From positions 20,708,001-20,772,000 of the forward strand of contig NC_091047.1 of NCBI RefSeq assembly GCF_963966145.1: a stretch of DNA of 64,000 nucleotides, written 5' to 3'. Positions 46,960 to 58,189 of the stretch are shown here, in pieces (the stretch's first letter is position 1; each line of letters starts with the position of its first letter). Under the pieces are notes generated by a model, which ran no database searches, had not been told where the DNA came from, and saw nothing but the letters and a program-made list of their open reading frames with translations. Source of the stretch: Tenebrio molitor (lineage: Eukaryota; Arthropoda; Insecta; Coleoptera; Tenebrionidae). A program made the position numbers and the translations under genes.

Positions 46960-49900
46960 CTACAGAGGTATTTTGTCACTGCTTGGGTGCAATTCAATTC
47001 GTAAAAAAACATTCTTCATGAAATTGGCACGTGAAGAAAGACAACAACCAAAGTTCACATATTTTACGTCAGGCTCAGTAAATGACTGTTAAGCATTAAA
47101 AGTTGAACCAAGTTCGTATATTCTTATGGGAAATAAATTATCGCTTAACACGTTTTACCTTAACGCGACACTCTCAAGAAACTTATCTAGCGTCTTAACT
47201 GAGGATTATCTGTACTATATTTCAGAGCTGCTTCCTAAACTCGTGTGTTTTCAGAAATTTCATTACAAGAGGTGGCTTTGCAGACGAACTTAACATACTC
47301 TGATTTCATAGTTAATCCTTGAAATCGCCTAAATAATCGTAAACAAATTTAATATGATTTGAAATGGATAAGACACAAACTGTTTGGTCTGGTGAAATCA
47401 TGACAAAAGCGTGAATTAAATTGTTAATTATTTAATCGAAGGTAAAATAACAAGACCTAATTTTTTATCGGATAAATTTTTCAATTTTACGAAAACATTT
47501 TGCTATGACAATTTTACGTTTTTTTGTTTTTAATAGTTTATTAGTGCGAAATATGCTTTTCATCTCCGACACTGTCGACACATAATTTTTTGCACGAAAC
47601 TTGTTCCGATCATTCAGCAGCATCTCTGCTTGTCTTTCGCTGTAGCCGGACGCGAAAGTTTACCACAAAAAATTATAATTGTGCTAAAATGCTGTTTGTT
47701 ATCAGACCAAACAAACGGTCATAAAACCGCCGCTTCATAAAACTTTCCTTCTTATAGGAAGCAAAATCATCGTTTAAGTCGAGTTGCTTCGTTCCAAGAT
47801 AAATAATTCATACACTATTAAATTTAAACTTATGCTACACCGTAATCAAATTGGATTTTTGAACTGAAAAATACACGAACTGCTCCGTTTTGAGTGTATA
47901 ATGCTCAACGGTATTGTGAAAAGTTGGAATTCTTGGAAGTTGGCAGGAATAATTTATTTTGTGTAAGGAAAACAGTAACTTTAATGTTACGGTTTTAAGG
48001 AACTTTCGCAAGAATGCTAAAATTTTTAATTCATGTAAATTATTTCTATTCCGGGCGACATTTTCACGCTTTTTCCGTCGTTCTCTTTTAATGGAGATCG
48101 ATACTTGTGATAGATGCCACCGGAATGATGTTAATTTTGTTTATCAAAATAAATTTGATATATGAACAGATATTGGGTTTTAATTCCGCCATAATGGAAT
48201 TTGGGAATGGAATTACCCACATATCCAACATACCCCGCAATATTATTATAATATAAAATACCTGTATCTATTTATGAACCCTAATGGAATCATAAACCAC
48301 ATTTGTTTTTACTGGTTTTTCATGGCAACATTTATTAATCTGTTTATTAATTTCCCATTCTACTATTACTTGTAAAACCACAAATGGTACACAACGAATA
48401 TTTTCACAACTTGTCAATTGAGAGGAAATAGCCGCTAGTTTGTATTTTTATTGTGAGACAACTCTGATTAAACTGCAATAGCATAAAACGTAACTTTTCA
48501 TTTTAAAATTTCAACTCTCCTCCTGTATATTGAAACCTATGTCATCAGATTGGTATTATCTAAAAGCTTTGTGAAAACATTTTCTAACAGCATAAAGTTA
48601 GTTTAAACGACACGAGCTTGCCTCGTTAATAATCAAAAAGCTCTCATACAGTGAGCATTAAAAGCTATCAAAAAGTTGGAGTAACTGCAGTCAAAGCGGC
48701 TAGAATGCAGAGTTTTCAAGGTAAAGTAATTATATTTTTATAAGTTTTTTTGCACTCGTGGAGTTCGTCGTTTTTAAATTGTCTTTGTCAATAAAATGCC
48801 ATCGACATGCGGAATAAATGATTAAAAAGGTGACACCCTCGGGTGATAAAACAAGGTGTCGCTTAGATTGACACTAATGAGAGTACGATGAACCCGAAAA
48901 AGACAAAGATAAACAATGTATAATGCCATTACGAGAGCGTTTTATCGGCCTTTACGAAATTGACAAAATCTCAAGGCAGCGAATTTCACAACTTTTGCTC
49001 ACGAGTAATAGGAAAAGTTTGCACCATCTGGACCGGCTACAAGTTCAGGATTAAATACTCGCGATTTTAATGCAATTATGTTTCCCAGCGACTTTAATGA
49101 CCGGTGTGACCCCTGATTTTCACGAACGATCGCTTTTCATTCCATCAGGATGAAAGCATTGATTTCAAATAATGGGCAATTTGCGTACAAAAATTTCGTA
49201 ATCGATAAAACGATATAAAGGAAAAAAACAGTAGGTACATAATAATTGTTTGTTGGCTTGCTGTTAAAATTAACTTGGCATTCGAACATTGATACTACAC
49301 ATTTCGCTTAACAGAATCGTCTATTTGGAATTAATTTGTATATAATTAACGAAAAACACGTTGAAAGCTGCTCACTACAAAGGGAAAGCTGTGCAGGAGA
49401 CGTGATCATGCATGCCATTTTAATTAAAGCTTCCCACCACAAATTTTTCAGGGTGTACAGGTGCCAAGCCAATTCACTCTGCCAACAGTAATGACATTTC
49501 GTTGAATGTGATGCAGTGTGCGGGATCAAAGCTTCAAAACAGCTTTACGTTGTTTTCAGCATTTGAATAATTGCATGAGGTTTTTCCATTTATTAAATTT
49601 CTTCGGGTTATATTTCATCGCATTTAATCTTTTTTTCGACTGTCGTTTTGTTTCATTGACAGCAGGCATATCCGTGTCGATAATATTGGATAAAGAATTT
49701 GTGGAATATTTTTTTGCATTGAACCTTTGTGTAGCGAATGTTTCGACTCAAGTCTGGTACTGTTAACGAAATATTTGTATCCCGAACTCTAAGACAACGG
49801 TTTGTTACCTTTAATAACTGCAAAGCTCTTAGTTCTTATTAGTGGAGATTCGGGAGTGATTGTTACAGCAATAAATTCCTCTCTTCAAAGCGTTTGTTTT

Positions 49901-50575
49901 AAAGCGAAACAATTGTACCTACTATTTTTAATTTTCGAATAGATCGCAAAAAACTATAAAGACTCGTTCTTTCACACATAACTTTTTTCAGAGTGACCGC
50001 AAAAGAATTGCTTCTTAGAATCTTTTCACGGAGCTCTGTCACGTTGACCGCTTTTAACTGCCTGATTCACACTAAGGATCATTTAAATTTTTTTAATTTT
50101 AGGTATACCCAAGTGACTTTTGGGTGTACTGAGAACAATATATAAGGATAAAAAAGGAAATAAAGAAGAGATCCGTCAGAACAAGATTATTACCAAGAAA
50201 TGTTGCTTGATTGTAAATTGTTAGACAAGTCTGTTTTTCAAAATTCTTGGATTGAAAAGTGGTTGAATGTTACCAAAATTAGGTCTTCTGAATTTCCTCT
50301 GTTGTGTTTTACTATATTTAAGGGGTCTGTTCTTCTACGTCTATTTTCTAGAGCATCGACGAGTTCCTCAAAACTTATGAAGGTCTTTGTTTTCTTCTTA
50401 CTGAGATTTCGTCTCCAGTCATTTTTTGACATGTGTGTTTAATTGGAAACTCTGATATGAGGAACTCGTTAGCTACAACATTTTCATCTTGTATGGTTTT
50501 CATTGAAGATGGTTTGTGTTTATCGAAGATAGTCATAAACAAGAAATAAATTACCAAATGATTCATATTCCAAAC
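46960..50575. other. Gene-free stretch
   Basis: AT-rich unique DNA. 47090-47220 contains CTTAACACG and TTAACTGAGGATTATCTGTA, vaguely like a pogo/Tigger end, but no partner was seen. The overlapping frames at 50200-50566 match nothing known. Confidence 0.25.
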
Positions 50576-50586
50576 AGTGTGCTATA

Positions 50587-50766
50587 AATAATGGTGTCCC
50601 TCAAGGTTCTATTCGTGGGCTCACGCGTTGAGGACGTTTACCAGAAGCTGATATGGTACCTAGATACTTTATGCAACTGACACTGTATTATCTTTAAAAA
50701 TTCAATATAAGAAGTTCTTCAAAGTTAGTAATTTGTCCAAAACTGAAGAATTATTCAAGAAAAAAA
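50587..50766 (+). pseudogene. Jockey/CR1-like reverse transcriptase relic, 5' part (insertion host)
   Basis: The plus frame gives NNGVPQGSIRGL (motif GVPQGS-LGP) at 50587-50622 and, 84 bases later in the same frame, LYATDTVLSLK, the YADDT catalytic box with the first Asp replaced by Thr. It continues KVSNLSKTEELFKKK up to 50766. The distance between the two motifs is shorter than usual, so an internal deletion is likely. The reading resumes after the LINE insertion at 51549. Confidence 0.7.
50720..50766 (+). repeat. 47-bp direct repeat, left copy
   Basis: CAAAGTTAGTAATTTGTCCA continuing to TTCAAGAAAAAAA. The right copy at 51549-51594 differs by one substitution (TTAGTAA versus TTATTAA) and one A in the terminal run. 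The pair directly brackets the minus-strand LINE fragment and lies in the coding part of the host reverse transcriptase. Confidence 0.9.
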
Positions 50767-51548
50767 TTTACACCTTCTTTCCTCTCCTTCCGTCCAATAC
50801 CTGTTTTCTCTCTCCTTGTTCCCACATAATCTCGCCATAATTTTTCTCTCTTTTACACTCTCCCTCCCCAGATACTCCGGAATTTCCTCTGTCATACACC
50901 TCTCATACTCCCTATTGAATCTGGATTCTTTGATTTTCTCCCTTCGTTCTTGCTTGGCCATGTCTTTATCCCTTTCACTCAGTTCTACATTCATCCATCT
51001 TCCTTTTGCTCTTAATCTTTCCACTTCTTCATTGGCATACCCTTTTCTGTGATAGTATTTCTCTCTCTCTTTCTTCTTCGTGTTCATATTCTTTTCTCTC
51101 CAGCATTTCATTAGTATCCTGCACTCTTCCCTTCCCACCATTTTGTCTTCAAACTTTGCCACTCTCTTTCCCGCTTTCACTCTCAGCCATCCCTCTTATA
51201 CTCTTTCTGTCCCTTATCCGCGGCTCTTTCATTGAATTTGTAACCCAAATATTTGAACTCGTTTACTTGTTCTATTTTCCTTCCTTCCCAGTTCCAATCA
51301 TTCTCTTCACTCTTCCTCTTTCTCTTATTGAACACCATCATTTTCGTCTTGTCAACATTCACTTCCAGCTTTTTCTTTCTCACATACTTTCCCAGGTTCT
51401 TCTTCTTCATCATTTCTTTCATTTCTTTTTCGCTCTTTGTCACAATTACCGCAAACGCCAGGCGCCACACTTTTTCTCTACCTCTTCCACCTTCACTTTA
51501 TTTTTTGTTATTGCGTATATCTCCTCAATCTTCCGTACCAACCATTCA
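50767..51548 (-). pseudogene. Second LINE fragment (R1/I-like), truncated at both ends
   Basis: Read on the minus strand the fragment begins EWLVRKIEEIYAITKNKVKV (before the RT active site). It jumps to LAFAVIVTKSEKEMKEMM, where the YADD box should be but is deleted, then KLEVNVDKTKMMVFNKRKR and VNEFKYLGYKFNERA. A second jump at about 51182 leads to VKAGKRVAKFEDKMVGREEC, RRKIKESRFNREYE-like sequence, EEIPEYLGRESVKERK and RYWTEGEERRC, where the reading stops in the host DNA. This is the C-terminal domain of insect LINEs of the R1/I type. Two internal deletions, a frameshift, and loss of the 5' half, 3' UTR and tail make it dead. The long plus-strand frames here (for example 184 codons at 51006-51560) are its antisense shadow. 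Confidence 0.8.
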
Positions 51549-51594
51549 CAAAGTTATTAATTTGTCCAAAACTGAAGAATTATTCAAGAAAAAA
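51549..51594 (+). repeat. 46-bp direct repeat, right copy
   Basis: Matches 50720-50766 with one substitution and one base less in the A run. Removing the LINE fragment and one repeat copy re-joins the host reverse transcriptase reading from FKVSNLSKTEELF to NLDENKHLLQFTIARN, apart from that one-base A-run difference. Confidence 0.9.
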
Positions 51595-51690
51595 TTAATC
51601 TAGATGAAAATAAACATCTTCTACAATTCACGATTGCTAGGAATAGTTGCACTCTAACCTTCAGTGAAGTTTCTATCATACATTGAAAAT
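51595..51690 (+). pseudogene. Jockey/CR1-like reverse transcriptase relic, 3' part
   Basis: Continues the host frame with NLDENKHLLQFTIARN and SCTLTFSEVSIIH, similar to the 'LN-KT-L-FT-RN' thumb-side segment of jockey-type LINEs, then stops. It pairs with 50587-50766. Confidence 0.55.
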
Positions 51691-51699
51691 TTTGAAAAG

Positions 51700-54065
51700 A
51701 TATTTTTCTTTTTCGCAACTTATCAAAAGATATTTTTACAGTGACGTATAATATAGAGGGTGATGGCAATGGCTAAATGCATCATGTAGCATGAATACCC
51801 TTCTATTCATACAAATTATTTAACTTTCAAAGACGAGCGATCTGTAACAAATTTAAAATGTTGAAATAATTGAAAAGATGGTTTCTGTACACTATCATTT
51901 TATCTACGAGTATCACACAATACACTTAGTTGCCCATTTACAAATTGCTTGGTATTGAGTCATTTCAAATGTGAAAGTATTTATTCAGTAACGATGGAAT
52001 ACAGGTTTATTGTCGATCTCTGATGAATAACTGAATAGCAAGTATTTCTTCCCTGGGGTTATACAATTCTGACAAAAATAAAAATGACATTGCTCACAAT
52101 ATTACCATTTATTGGTGAACCTTTGATTTTACATTTTTGAAACACTGATGAAGCGCTTAATAAAAAAGTTATACATTTTCTACTTCACTTTAGACTTTTC
52201 TTAAAATTGCTTGTGCTATAAGATAAGCTCGTCGGTAAGGGGGTAAGCCCTTTCTAATTTCTAATTATTAGATATCTGTAGTCATTCTGGAGTTTGAGAC
52301 ATCTAACTCAAATGTTTATGGTTGTCTGCTTCGTCGTACAAAAAATTTGTTGATGTTTACCACTTCTATGAATAAGTAAAACCAGACAATTTTATTCGAA
52401 TCAGTCGATATCGTAAGCATCTTCGAATTGTGACTTTAAACTGTATCATTTTCATATATATCTTTATAACTTGAAAGCATTCTGCAAATAAGTCTTTTGG
52501 AATAGCATAAGATCGTCGCGACCACAAATTAGATGAAAATTCTTGTGAGTTGTGCTCTTGAAACGTAATCGACGGAACAAATTTGCAAATGATAAAGTCG
52601 TTATAGTTAGCTGAATCTTCCACATCACTAATTCGCACTTGCCAACTGTTTAATTGCCAAAAATATACTCCCTCGAACAAAGGAAACTGCACATTTTCAC
52701 TAGATAGATAAGACATAAGGTGAAGAAGGCATAAATTGCTCGAATGAGTGTAAAATTTCCGATCTCCGGGAACAGCATCGCCTCTCTTCGGTTACAAAGC
52801 TAGTTCAAATGAGGTGGTTGCCATTACGTCGTTGCGGAATGGAAGACATAAGTAATTGAAATAAAAGTGCGTACATTGTGTAAAAAACGGGAGAGACGAG
52901 GAGGAGAGAAGTTGACGAGAAGCCTTGCAATAAGTAGAAAGTCAACTTGATTAAATTCTGCACTTGGTCTGACATTTCTGATGATTGATGTTTTCAGATA
53001 AACAAACGGACTTGGCAGGAAATAAAATAAGAAAGCGATATTAGATGAGAAAGCAATAAAGCACAGAGATCTTTTATTAAAAGTTTTTGCGGCTTAGAGT
53101 TTTTTAATAAACGCGCTTTTTGTTGTGGAGTGCTAGAGCTCGACGACACCTCATGACTAATAATGAGGAATTTCGTAGCTGACAAGAGAAAACGACAACA
53201 GTATAATGACAGTTTAGTATAGCCGGGCTTTAGTCGAACCTTTTATTACTCTGTAAAATTAACGACGCTTTTTCGCTGCGTGTGTATGCCTAAGTTTTCG
53301 ACTCCTTAATTTAATTAATGCTATCAGATAATTACGTTTTCAAATCGAATTAATGCCGACGGTTTTACCCAAATAAGTCACCATTGTTATATCTATTTTC
53401 CATCCATTTATTATTGGAACTTTTCACGAAAAAGCTCGATAAAAAAGCTTCAATTTAGTCCGGAAAACCAGACTGCTACTTGAATTACCTTATGAAACTT
53501 AAAATGGAAATTCGATAAGAAACGCTGAATTACGTGGCTGCTATGAAAGTGGCCGCCGTTTTACTTTATTGTTTTCATTCTAGTCATATGTTGGCAATCT
53601 CCCGAAATCTATAACACAGTCTTCTGAAAAAATATTTTTGTTAGTCAATAATGGATTTTGCTTCGGCAGAAAATAGAACATTTTTACACATGTACTTAAA
53701 GGAGAACTTTTCTTTCGCAAATGTCTTGACATATTTGTACATTAGTATTATGTTAAATAATATACAGTTTGTCTAACCAAATTTTTCGTTAAAGTCGCCT
53801 TTAATATTATGACACATGTGCTCTAAGTAAAGCTACAGTGTGAGCAAGTGCTTTGTAAAAAATATTTTGCAGTATGTAGACAAAATCTTAAGAATTCTTT
53901 GCCAACATTACTTCATATTATGTTATACATATATCCAAAAACGATTTTGATGAGATTTTTTTAAACATACTGTATATAATGATAAAGTGATGATCCACTC
54001 ATGTGTATAAACCAGATATAAAAAAATCAATCAATGTCAACGTGCACTTAGTATTAGATTGTAGG
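51700..54065. other. Gene-free stretch with one unassigned 116-codon frame
   Basis: The minus frame at 52366-52716 (starting MSYLSSENVQFPLFEGVYFW) is long for such AT-rich DNA and not low-complexity, but I see no domain, signal peptide or splice context. The rest is unremarkable. Confidence 0.25.
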
Positions 54066-54071
54066 TATGTA

Positions 54072-54245
54072 TCGGGTGTTCATTTAAATTTCCGGTCAAA
54101 GTTGGCGTTGAAGAGTCGATTGTGAACGCGCCACTTATGTAAAAACGTAAGATTTAAACAGCTGATCCGTGATTCGTAATCCGTAGTACGTTCACAATTG
54201 ACTCATGAACGCCAACTTTGACCGGAAATTTAAATGAACACCCGA
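54072..54245. mobile_element. 175-bp TA-flanked MITE, copy 2
   Basis: Same termini (TCGGGTGTTCATTTAAATTT) and TA borders as 3958-4132. The arms differ by a few substitutions and the short central spacer differs more. Both copies are preceded by GTATGTA. Confidence 0.9.
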
Positions 54246-54249
54246 TACT

Positions 54250-55570
54250 TCAGGTCAGGTTCAGGTGTAACAGTTACTGTCCATTGGTGTGAATCCTAAG
54301 CGTTTATGAAGTCTTTTAGAGCAGAGGTTAAATGGAAATTGCAGATGCAATATTCCTCCCGAGTCAATCTTTGGAGTTCCAGTAAAATTTTATTGCCTGA
54401 TGATTTCTATTCTTATCCATTTGCGTTTGTAACGTGAAAAAGTTTCGGAATTGTTTTAAAGAAGAGACAACAAGTTATCAATAGAAAAATTTTAAATTTA
54501 ATGGAATGTAAATTGGTATTGCGTTGTTTTCGTAATTGACTTAAAACTCTGGTTTGGAGCAATCTGGAAGGAAATTGTGAGGCTGCGACGCAACCTCCTT
54601 GCATTATGCTTTTAAAAATAACAAAAATTCCGGAGAAAAAGTTTCCATCATAGTTGTCAAGAAAAATGAAATTCCCACAGCACGAAAGTTTTATCATCCG
54701 CTTTTTGCAAATTTAAACGCCTTGTTATTTCGGGGTGAAAAACTTTTAAAACTCCATAAATTATACAATGAGTCGGTTAAATATTAGTTTATGATAACAC
54801 ACAAGATCGTTATCTAGTTAAATGTGTTTTAGAAATCCGCGTCTATGACTCCCAGTGCAATATTACAATCATCAGAAAGGGTTCGTCGGGGCATAAAGTT
54901 TTCCAATTACAATGTTTACAAAGTAAGCAATTTAGATAATCTGTTTGCTGATCGATATTAAGGTTAGGTGTTGCTGGCTTTTCAGAATATTAAATTTACT
55001 AATTACAAAGTTCAATTTTGAATCGAATCGACCGGATATTTGTTATTTTCTTACCCTTTATTATATAAGATTCTCTCCGTTGCGCTGCCGGCGCTGATAT
55101 AAAATATTTGTTCCTTTTCAAATTCTTCCATTCAGAGGATGTATATGGGAATTATTCGATTAAAGCTATTTGTTTGGAAAATCCATGAAAATTCATTTTC
55201 CTCTACGTTATACTGCTCCGATTTAATAATTTATTTCGGCTTCCTCCCTGTTTGTTTTTCAGTAAATCCATTACCAAAATTATTCTCGTCGACGGTGCTT
55301 TGCTGGATATTATTTTTAAAAAATCCAGGAATCGTATCAAGATGAGAAATCTTGTTTAGGAACAACATCAACAGAACCTGAGCTCGCTCCACATAAAAAT
55401 TGATAGCCAGTTTCAAAATATCTCAAGGAAATCCCATTTTCTCCTTTACACAACTGCAGCATTCCCTCAGCATTCACTCACTCTACACATCCACAAATCA
55501 TAACTAAATCAAATTGATACTGAGATTTTTTATACTCTATCCTCCTTCTAATTGGTCTTTATTGTTGTCT
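54250..55570. other. Gene-free stretch
   Basis: AT-rich DNA with short frames of no recognisable family (54413-54697 minus, 54599-54787 plus, 55139-55345 plus). Confidence 0.3.
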
Positions 55571-55571
55571 T

Positions 55572-55755
55572 ACGAGGCGAGCTCGCTACACCGCAATATA
55601 CTTAACACGGATTTACCGCTGCCGCGCAGCACCCTGAAGTCATATCGAGTTGAAACAAAGTGTACAACACAACCAGGAATTTTCTCTTTTCAGCAAATTT
55701 TGTTTGACAAAAATCGATTCATTAGTTTTTGAGTACAGTGGATTGATTATAAGAG
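55572..55755 (+). repeat. Dispersed repeat, possibly a LINE/SINE 3' end, copy 1
   Basis: GAGGCGAGCTCGCTAC, CACGGATTTA, GTCATATCG and AAATTTTGTTTGACAAAAAT then CGAT and AGTTTTTGAGT occur in the same order at 57978-58187. Sequences of the type 'ATCGAT...AGTTTTTGAGTTA...ACAGACAAACA' are common at 3' ends of insect RTE-derived elements; copy 2 carries that tail. Non-coding. Confidence 0.5.
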
Positions 55756-56137
55756 TTTATGTATAGTTGGACTGAACAACAGAAATGTAATTTTTGTCTG
55801 TTATATATTATCATGGTAGCCAGAAATTGATACCAAAAGCATTCGTGAAATTTTGAATGGGGATTTAGCTCTGCTATTACGTCAGAGGATGGGCGCTCTT
55901 GACAATTCAATGCCGGAGCGTTTGAATCAATTTATTGCTCCAACTTTCGATAACCCATCGAATGATTCATTTTTGGCCCAAGTTCCGGTGTCATCTCTGC
56001 CCACAGCTGGGATCGTGTCGGCGTCACCGTGCAACTATCTTAATCGGCAAAGTTTGTTTTAACACTTGCGCCCCTCTAAAACGAAAGTTCACTAACAAGA
56101 AGCATTCAAACAATGGTAACACGAATAATTGTTGCAG

Positions 56138-56270
56138 TTCCGATGGTGGAAGTTCATGGAGTCCTGGGCAAAAAGAAGGGCCTTCCCTGTGATATTACGC
56201 CGAAGGACCGCGATGACGCCGTTGCCATGGTACTATGGTTCAAGGAGACCATCGGCGAGCCCCTTTACAG
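56138..56270 (+). CDS. Internal exon of a sidestep-like immunoglobulin-domain gene
   Basis: The exon encodes the first half of a V-type Ig domain: MVEVHGVLGKKKGLPCDI, then TPKDRDDAVAMVLWFKET and IGEPLY. The Cys in LPCDI is the first disulphide Cys of the fold, and the Trp in LWF is the core Trp. This pattern (V-LG---LPCDI-P---DD-V-LVLWF---G-PLYS) is characteristic of the insect sidestep (side) family of single-pass neuronal guidance and adhesion receptors for Beat proteins. Splice sites fit: TTGTTGCAG|TTCCGATG at the 5' end (phase 1) and CTTTACAG|GTTAGT at the 3' end (phase 2). The exon carrying the second Cys was not found in the 7.7 kb downstream, nor a signal-peptide exon upstream, so the flanking introns are probably very long. 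The paralogue within the family cannot be fixed. Confidence 0.85.
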
Positions 56271-57970
56271 GTTAGTGGATTACGGTGTTTGTTAGTCGGA
56301 GTAAGTTTGCGGTATCTGTCATTGTCCATAGTTGAGATCCTGCTAATGCACCGGCCGACCCTCTCGCCTGTCACAATCACAAAGTCCCTTTGAAAAACAG
56401 GCGGATAAATCAAACTGCGCTGTTTCATAAAATGTTTCTATTCATCGCTGCCGGGGCGCTTTATGATGCATTTATTCATAAGAGTCTTCGCATTATTTGC
56501 CGTGTGGTCAGAGATACACATCAGGGATCGATGGACAAAGAGGTTCTCTATGGCGAATTTACCAGAGTTGGAATGAGTTTGCGGAATTTTTTACAAACCA
56601 CAAAAACGAAAATATTGCATTAATCTGTGTGATCCATTTAACCAACGAGGGCGATTTTTTTTGCTCCAGTTAAAAGTTTTTATTGCTCAAATCTCTTTTT
56701 ACCATTACTTTTCAAACAGATTTAAAACAAGCTTTCAAACTATACAAAATGTGTTTTAAATATTAATAAAATCCTAGTCTGTTGTGAAAATTTGCCACCT
56801 ATAAGTTGATGTGATTAGTTGGTTGCCTGAAAGCAAGGGGCCTTTAGATAATATCGAGAAACTGAGAGGCGGCAAACCTCTAACCCCACATATCAATCAC
56901 AGCCAACTACGAAGTTGGAAACATTTATAATAACATTGTTCAATCTAATTTAATACAAATCGGTGCTTGTTTATTTTTATGTTTAGATGAGCCGTGACAG
57001 TTAATCTAAAGTTGACTAAACTATTAGGAAGTTGTTTAATCGGTACATACAATTAACTCGTTTACATGACCTCAAAGCTGTATGAATTAAGTTTAATTCA
57101 AGCAAATACCACACCAATCAACTTCAGTCCAATTAGATTTTGAGCTTTTCGCTCCGCACCAACGTTCAGACAACTAATTGTTGTGAAACTATAATTCTAA
57201 GAATAACAGAAGTATTTGCTTTCTTCTGCTAATTTGGCGAAATTGGCAACCCCTCGACACTGCTCAAATAACACCATTCTTCTCGAATTCCCGAGCTCCC
57301 GCCGACCGTAACTATTACCAGAAAGGTCACAGCCGGCCAATATCTGATATCCACACAATATTGGAATATATTCTATTTCATATCCAATTTGTCGGCAATA
57401 AAATCAGTTGTGTGTTTGTTGTCAGTGTTTCCGCCTTAATAAACTTATCCGGGACAACTTAGCTCAAAGGCTGAGTCTGTTTTTAAGGAAAATAAATTTA
57501 TCCTCCACGGTTGTGCGGGGATTAAAAGGTTATTAGTTTTTCAGAGCGGAGTTATGAATGCGCGCCACTCTCTCACTCCCGACCATAAAACCCTAGTGAA
57601 ATGTTAAGTTCATTTTATTACCGCTAAAGTTAATTTGTGCACCGTGGTTATCTTGAAGTAACGTGGGAATAGTCACCTGTGTTTGAGTACGAGATAAATG
57701 GGAGGATAACTAAGTCGACAAAGGTTTATTTTGACAATACAGGTGGAGTAGCTTCGGGGGAATCCTTGCAGGCACCCTACGAAATAAAGAAGGCACTGGT
57801 TTTATTAAAATAAAAGGAAGCCACAGGTTTGTGCGGCGCGACAAATTCCAGATTATAAAATTTATTTTAGAAATGTCTGTAGCTTAATAAGCTTTCGTTA
57901 AGATATTCTTTTAGTCGATGCTAGATACAATATAAGAGGAACACTCTCAGATTAAAATCGACAAAACGGA
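56271..57970. other. Probable intron of the sidestep-like gene
   Basis: Follows a consensus donor (GTTAGT). It includes a GC-richer unique block at about 57240-57850. The 77-codon frame at 56390-56623 and the 62-codon minus frame at 56240-56428 match no family. Confidence 0.4.
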
Positions 57971-57977
57971 GAAAAGG

Positions 57978-58187
57978 TTGAGGCGAGCTCACTACGTCGC
58001 AAAACTCGTCACGGATTTATTGTTCGTGTGAAGTTCTCTGAGGTCATATCGTGACGAAGCGACGTCCAAAACACAATCAAAAGAGTTACTTCTTAAACAA
58101 ATTTTATTTGATGAAGATCGATGTACAAGTTTTTGAGTTAACGGTACCCAAACAGACAAACAAAAATTACCTTTTTTTTTTAAATTT
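57978..58187 (+). repeat. Dispersed repeat, copy 2, with LINE-like tail
   Basis: Direct-orientation relative of 55572-55755. It ends AAGATCGATGTACAAGTTTT, TGAGTTAACGGTACCCA and AACAGACAAACAAAAATTAC, the kind of 3' terminus seen in RTE-type LINEs and their SINEs. It keeps about 25 more bases in the middle than copy 1. No coding sequence remains. Confidence 0.5.
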
Positions 58188-58189
58188 CA

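Noticed and set aside
47090..47220. Possible pogo/Tigger end
   Set aside because: Only loose similarity of CTTAACG-type words; no inverted partner or TA-bordered terminus was found.
51006..51560. 184-codon plus-strand open frame, the longest in the window
   Set aside because: It is the antisense of a LINE fragment: the minus strand gives clear reverse-transcriptase motifs, and the plus frame is Ser/Leu/Phe-rich low complexity.
52366..52716. 116-codon minus-strand frame
   Set aside because: Long for the base composition, but no domain, splice context or codon evidence supports a gene. It is mentioned only inside the gene-free stretch.
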